NCBI GenBank assembly: GCA_937930585.1
Contig: CALHCA010000067.1
Span: forward strand, 1 to 6,893
Source: an uncultured bacterium
Lineage (GTDB): Bacteria; Patescibacteriota; Saccharimonadia; Saccharimonadales; Saccharimonadaceae
Direction: 5' to 3'
Length of the DNA stretch: 6,893 nt
Position numbers and translations under genes: made by a program. The notes beneath the pieces were generated by a model. That model was not told the DNA's origin and made no database searches. It was given only the letters and a program-made list of their open reading frames with translations. Positions 5,427 through 6,893 of this stretch are shown here, piece after piece. The first letter of the stretch is position 1. Every line of letters starts with the position of its first letter.

Positions 5427-5658
5427 AATCAGATGTAAGGCATTGCAAGAGTTGAGAACCCTAACAAAAGAAAACCCTTCAGGGACTTTTGCCAGGAAAA
5501 AAACAAAGTATCTGTGGCTATACATTAAGAAATACTGCCGAGTAGATGAACATCAAACGCACTTTCGTTTAAAAATTACAGGAGAAGTCTACGAAGTTGA
5601 TATAATAGGAAATTCGTTGGCAATTTACAAACATAATTGGAAACAGATATCTTCTTAA
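5413..5658 (+). CDS. Unrecognised basic protein, 81 residues, second gene of an overlapping pair
   Basis: No family is recognised. The protein is strongly basic (many Lys/Arg, pI clearly alkaline by inspection) and has no membrane helix. Residues 1-20 are helix-like (CKALQELRTLTKE). Residues 27-43 are a basic and aromatic cluster (ARKKTKYLWLYIKKYCR) that could bind nucleic acid. Residues 50-75 look like three beta strands (FRLKITG, YEVDIIG, LAIYKHN). GGAGG (5399-5403) inside the upstream gene lies nine bases before the ATG at 5413, and the reading frames overlap by 14 bp, so translation is probably coupled and the two proteins may be made in a fixed ratio. A good terminator follows the stop by three bases. 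Three of five Arg codons are AGA/AGG. Confidence 0.75.
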   Translation: MKSYEIRCKALQELRTLTKENPSGTFARKKTKYLWLYIKKYCRVDEHQTHFRLKITGEVYEVDIIGNSLAIYKHNWKQISS

Positions 5659-5661
5659 GAT

Positions 5662-5686
5662 AAAACCCTAAAATAGGGTTTTTAAT
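5662..5686 (+). terminator. Terminator of the overlapping two-gene unit
   Basis: AAAACCCTA (5662-5670) and TAGGGTTTT (5674-5682) form a perfect 9-bp stem with an AAA loop and a T-rich tail. The 130 bases after it, up to the next promoter, are AT-rich and show only a weak CCACA/TGTGG hairpin (5754-5780) without a U-tract. Confidence 0.88.
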
Positions 5687-5815
5687 TTTAAATAAAATTC
5701 AATACTAAGATTTTATTTTTAAGCATAAGCATTTCTGTAAAAATTACAACATCCCACATTTAACAGATTAAAAATTGTGGAAAACTTAAAATTAGCTTAA
5801 AATTATATAAAAATA

Positions 5816-5844
5816 TTGACTTTTAGGTTAATTCGTGATAAAAT
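5816..5844 (+). promoter_or_regulatory. Promoter of the 172-residue coiled-coil/beta protein
   Basis: TTGACT (5816-5821), 17 bp, TAAAAT (5839-5844), with an extended -10 TG at 5836-5837. The expected start is near 5851, giving an A-rich leader of about 40 nt. Confidence 0.75.
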
Positions 5845-5891
5845 CTAAAAGATAATATCAAAAGAAAACAGACAAGGAAAATGCGAGGAAT

Positions 5892-6410
5892 ATGTCTGAA
5901 TTACCAGAAAAACAAGTAAAACGGCTGAAAAGTTTGATTCAAGAAGCGGAAACGAATCTTGCGGCAGCCAAAGAATTGCTAATAAGCATTAGCGGTGAAG
6001 ATAACACCGTGACAGCTCCAAGCAATTCCATCATCGAAAGCCCTCATGGCAAAGTTATTGAAGGTGTTTTCGATGGTCAAACTATGATTGGTCCAGATGG
6101 CAAAAATTACCCAGTTCCAGCAAATTATGCTTCGAAATCAAAGCTTGTGGAGGGCGATATTTTGAAGCTTACAATCAATGAAGATGGTGGGTTTATTTAT
6201 AAGCAAATTGGTCCAGTTCCGCGAAAACAAATTATCGGAACGCTCATCAATCACGACGGTTCGTTCTTTGTTGAAGCGGGCGGCAACGAATATAAAATTT
6301 TGCTTGCAAGTGTGACTTATTTCCGCCTTAAAGCTGGCGACCAGGTCACAATTATCATCCCAGAAGACAACACCGATACCACTTGGGCTGCGGTCGAGGC
6401 TTCATTCTAA
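5892..6410 (+). CDS. Conserved-looking protein with an N-terminal coiled coil and two similar beta-rich halves
   Basis: The function is unknown. Residues 5-34 form a charged amphipathic helix, probably a coiled coil (KRLKSLIQEAETNLAAAKELL), followed by a flexible Ser/Thr/Asn linker to about 49. Two beta-rich segments follow, 53-106 and 112-169, which align with each other: VIEG with IIGT, a central Gly-x-x-Tyr, then GDILKLTI with GDQVTIII and NED with PED. This looks like an internal duplication of a small barrel-like fold. The block IGPDGKNYPVPANYASKS (66-83) is, from memory, typical of a protein found in CPR genomes; I cannot confirm that here. The ATG at 5892 has GAGG only three bases away and AAGGA 13 bases away, neither ideal. 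A 12-codon frame from the ATG at 5881 overlaps the start in another frame. Arg codons are all CGN. Confidence 0.85.
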   Translation: MSELPEKQVKRLKSLIQEAETNLAAAKELLISISGEDNTVTAPSNSIIESPHGKVIEGVFDGQTMIGPDGKNYPVPANYASKSKLVEGDILKLTINEDGGFIYKQIGPVPRKQIIGTLINHDGSFFVEAGGNEYKILLASVTYFRLKAGDQVTIIIPEDNTDTTWAAVEASF

Positions 6411-6436
6411 AAAAATTTGAGAGATTTATATTAGTT

Positions 6437-6478
6437 AAAAATCGTGCGAAACTATTGCGAGGTCGCACGATTTTTAAT
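6437..6478 (+). terminator. Strong terminator of the 172-residue protein gene
   Basis: A perfect 13-bp stem, AAAAATCGTGCGA (6437-6449) with TCGCACGATTTTT (6463-6475), a 13-nt loop and a T-rich tail. The loop repeats TGCGA (6456-6460), which could compete for the same 3' arm. Confidence 0.9.
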
Positions 6479-6498
6479 TTATTTACTTTTTCGAAAAC

Positions 6499-6527
6499 TT
6501 GCTAAATATAATCGCTTATGTTAAAAT
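6499..6527 (+). promoter_or_regulatory. Possible plus-strand promoter with no gene downstream
   Basis: TTGCTA (6499-6504), 17 bp, TAAAAT (6522-6527), with an extended -10 TG at 6519-6520. Its predicted start coincides with the palindrome GTTAATTATTAAC (6534-6546). No ORF follows. A transcript could run about 100 nt to the hairpin at 6593-6637, or the site may be a chance match in AT-rich DNA. Confidence 0.35.
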
Positions 6528-6592
6528 AGGTGTGTTAATTATTAACCTTAAGCACATTGACAAAAGTAATAGATATTTTAATATTATAACAT

Positions 6593-6637
6593 AAAAAACC
6601 GCCTAAGCACGGGTGGGCATCGCTTAGACGGTTTTTT
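6593..6637 (-). terminator. Terminator hairpin of the candidate ncRNA
   Basis: CCGTCTAAGC (6631-6622) pairs with GCTTAGGCGG (6608-6599) on the minus strand, a 10-bp stem including one U-G pair and a 13-nt loop, then six T. A-runs on both flanks could make it bidirectional, but the plus-strand version contains a C-A mismatch. Confidence 0.75.
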
Positions 6638-6729
6638 ATCTCTTCGACGCACCCGCTAAGGCTCGAAAACTTCGAAGCTGAAAACCCACCAAAATTCAAC
6701 AAAGGGCTCGCCGGTCAAAGAGGTTACCA

Positions 6730-6796
6730 TGTGCAATATTTATAATTCTTATAGTATATAAAGGAGGGATAAAGAATTATTAAAATATATTGCACA
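6730..6796. repeat. Imperfect inverted repeat flanking an AAGGAGGG loop
   Basis: TGTGCAATAT (6730-6739) and ATATTGCACA (6787-6796) pair over 10 bp. After small bulges, AATTCTT (6744-6750) pairs with AAGAATT (6772-6778), about 21 bp in all. The loop (6751-6771) contains AAGGAGGG on the plus strand, CCCTCCTT on the minus strand. No start codon follows at a suitable distance on the plus strand, so it is not a ribosome binding site there. Confidence 0.8.
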
Positions 6797-6855
6797 TTAT
6801 AACAATAGATTTAAGTTTCATTGACAAATTTTTAAATCATTTTATCAATATTTAT

Positions 6856-6884
6856 ATATTATCATAAACTTACAACAATGTCAA
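6856..6884 (-). promoter_or_regulatory. Promoter of the candidate minus-strand ncRNA
   Basis: On the minus strand, perfect TTGACA (complement of 6879-6884), 17 bp, TAATAT (complement of 6856-6861), with an extended -10 TG at 6864-6863. A TATAAT at 6801-6796 is another candidate -10, but starting there would cut the large hairpin and it lacks a good -35. Confidence 0.65.
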
Positions 6885-6893
6885 CACTATTTT

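Larger units (their letters stand above)
6593..6849 (-). ncRNA. Candidate structured non-coding RNA of about 255 nt, family unknown
   Basis: This segment lies in the 480-base stretch after 6410 that has no protein gene. Its core (6599-6725) is far richer in G+C than its flanks. Read on the minus strand, it shows in order: a long AT-rich hairpin (6796-6730) with a CCCTCC loop; a helix CTCTTTGAC (6722-6714) with GTCGAAGAG (6648-6640); a hairpin within 6678-6661; and a terminator hairpin (6631-6599) ending in a U-run at 6598-6593. Two plus-strand C-A mismatches (6645/6717 and 6602/6628) become U-G pairs on the minus strand, which argues for this orientation; one flanking position (6639/6723) points the other way. 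A promoter at 6884-6856 predicts the 5' end near 6849. I could not match it to tmRNA, RNase P RNA, SRP RNA or 6S RNA. Confidence 0.55.

Noticed and set aside
5754..5780. CCACA/TGTGG hairpin as a terminator or DnaA-type site
   Set aside because: It has no U-tract, is short with a bulge, and no DnaA box consensus is present.
6593..6725. tmRNA, RNase P RNA, SRP RNA or 6S RNA
   Set aside because: None of the conserved ends or core motifs I know for these RNAs is present on either strand.
6761..6790. AAGGAGGG on the plus strand as a ribosome binding site
   Set aside because: No start codon or ORF follows at a suitable distance; it is the loop of an inverted repeat.

Overview
The window looks like chromosomal DNA from a small, AT-rich bacterium, most probably a Patescibacteria/CPR member and plausibly Saccharibacteria. 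This is inferred from compact ancestral genes, many short unrecognised ORFs, an isolated rplK with no rplA beside it, and a C-terminal protein whose conserved block I associate with CPR genomes. One gene (5088-5426) ends in TGA and no recognised gene has an in-frame TGA, so the usual bacterial code fits and the TGA=Gly code of some CPR lineages does not.

Layout. 1-997: the end of secE followed by nusG, with a terminator. 1007-1604: a convergent minus-strand nucleotidyltransferase-fold gene with its own promoter and terminator. 1605-1870: a spacer with a start-less Cys-rich reading frame and the rplK promoter. 1871-2330: rplK and terminator. 2333-3880: tgt, apparently leaderless, overlapping a DUF167 gene, then a bidirectional terminator. 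3899-4012: tRNA-Gln(CUG) on the minus strand with its promoter. 4034-5686: three back-to-back transcription units encoding four small unrecognised proteins, the last two overlapping. 5816-6475: a conserved-looking protein with a predicted coiled coil and two similar beta-rich halves. 6480-6893: no protein gene, but a GC-rich structured segment that I interpret as a minus-strand non-coding RNA of about 255 nt.

How it works together. SecE, NusG, L11, Tgt and tRNA-Gln are translation, transcription and secretion housekeeping. Nearly every unit has its own sigma70-like promoter with a 17-bp spacer, often with an extended -10 (TGn), and its own hairpin/T-tract terminator, so the region is mostly mono- or bicistronic. 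The four small ORFs at 4111-5658 differ from the rest: 17 of their 30 Arg codons are AGA/AGG, against 4 of 56 in the other genes. They have the strongest Shine-Dalgarno sites, and their mRNAs are predicted to begin with a hairpin. They look like an accessory block of foreign or differently evolved origin. The candidate ncRNA at the right end presents a CCCUCC loop complementary to such Shine-Dalgarno sites, and two C-A mismatches on the plus strand become G-U pairs on the minus strand, which supports the proposed orientation.
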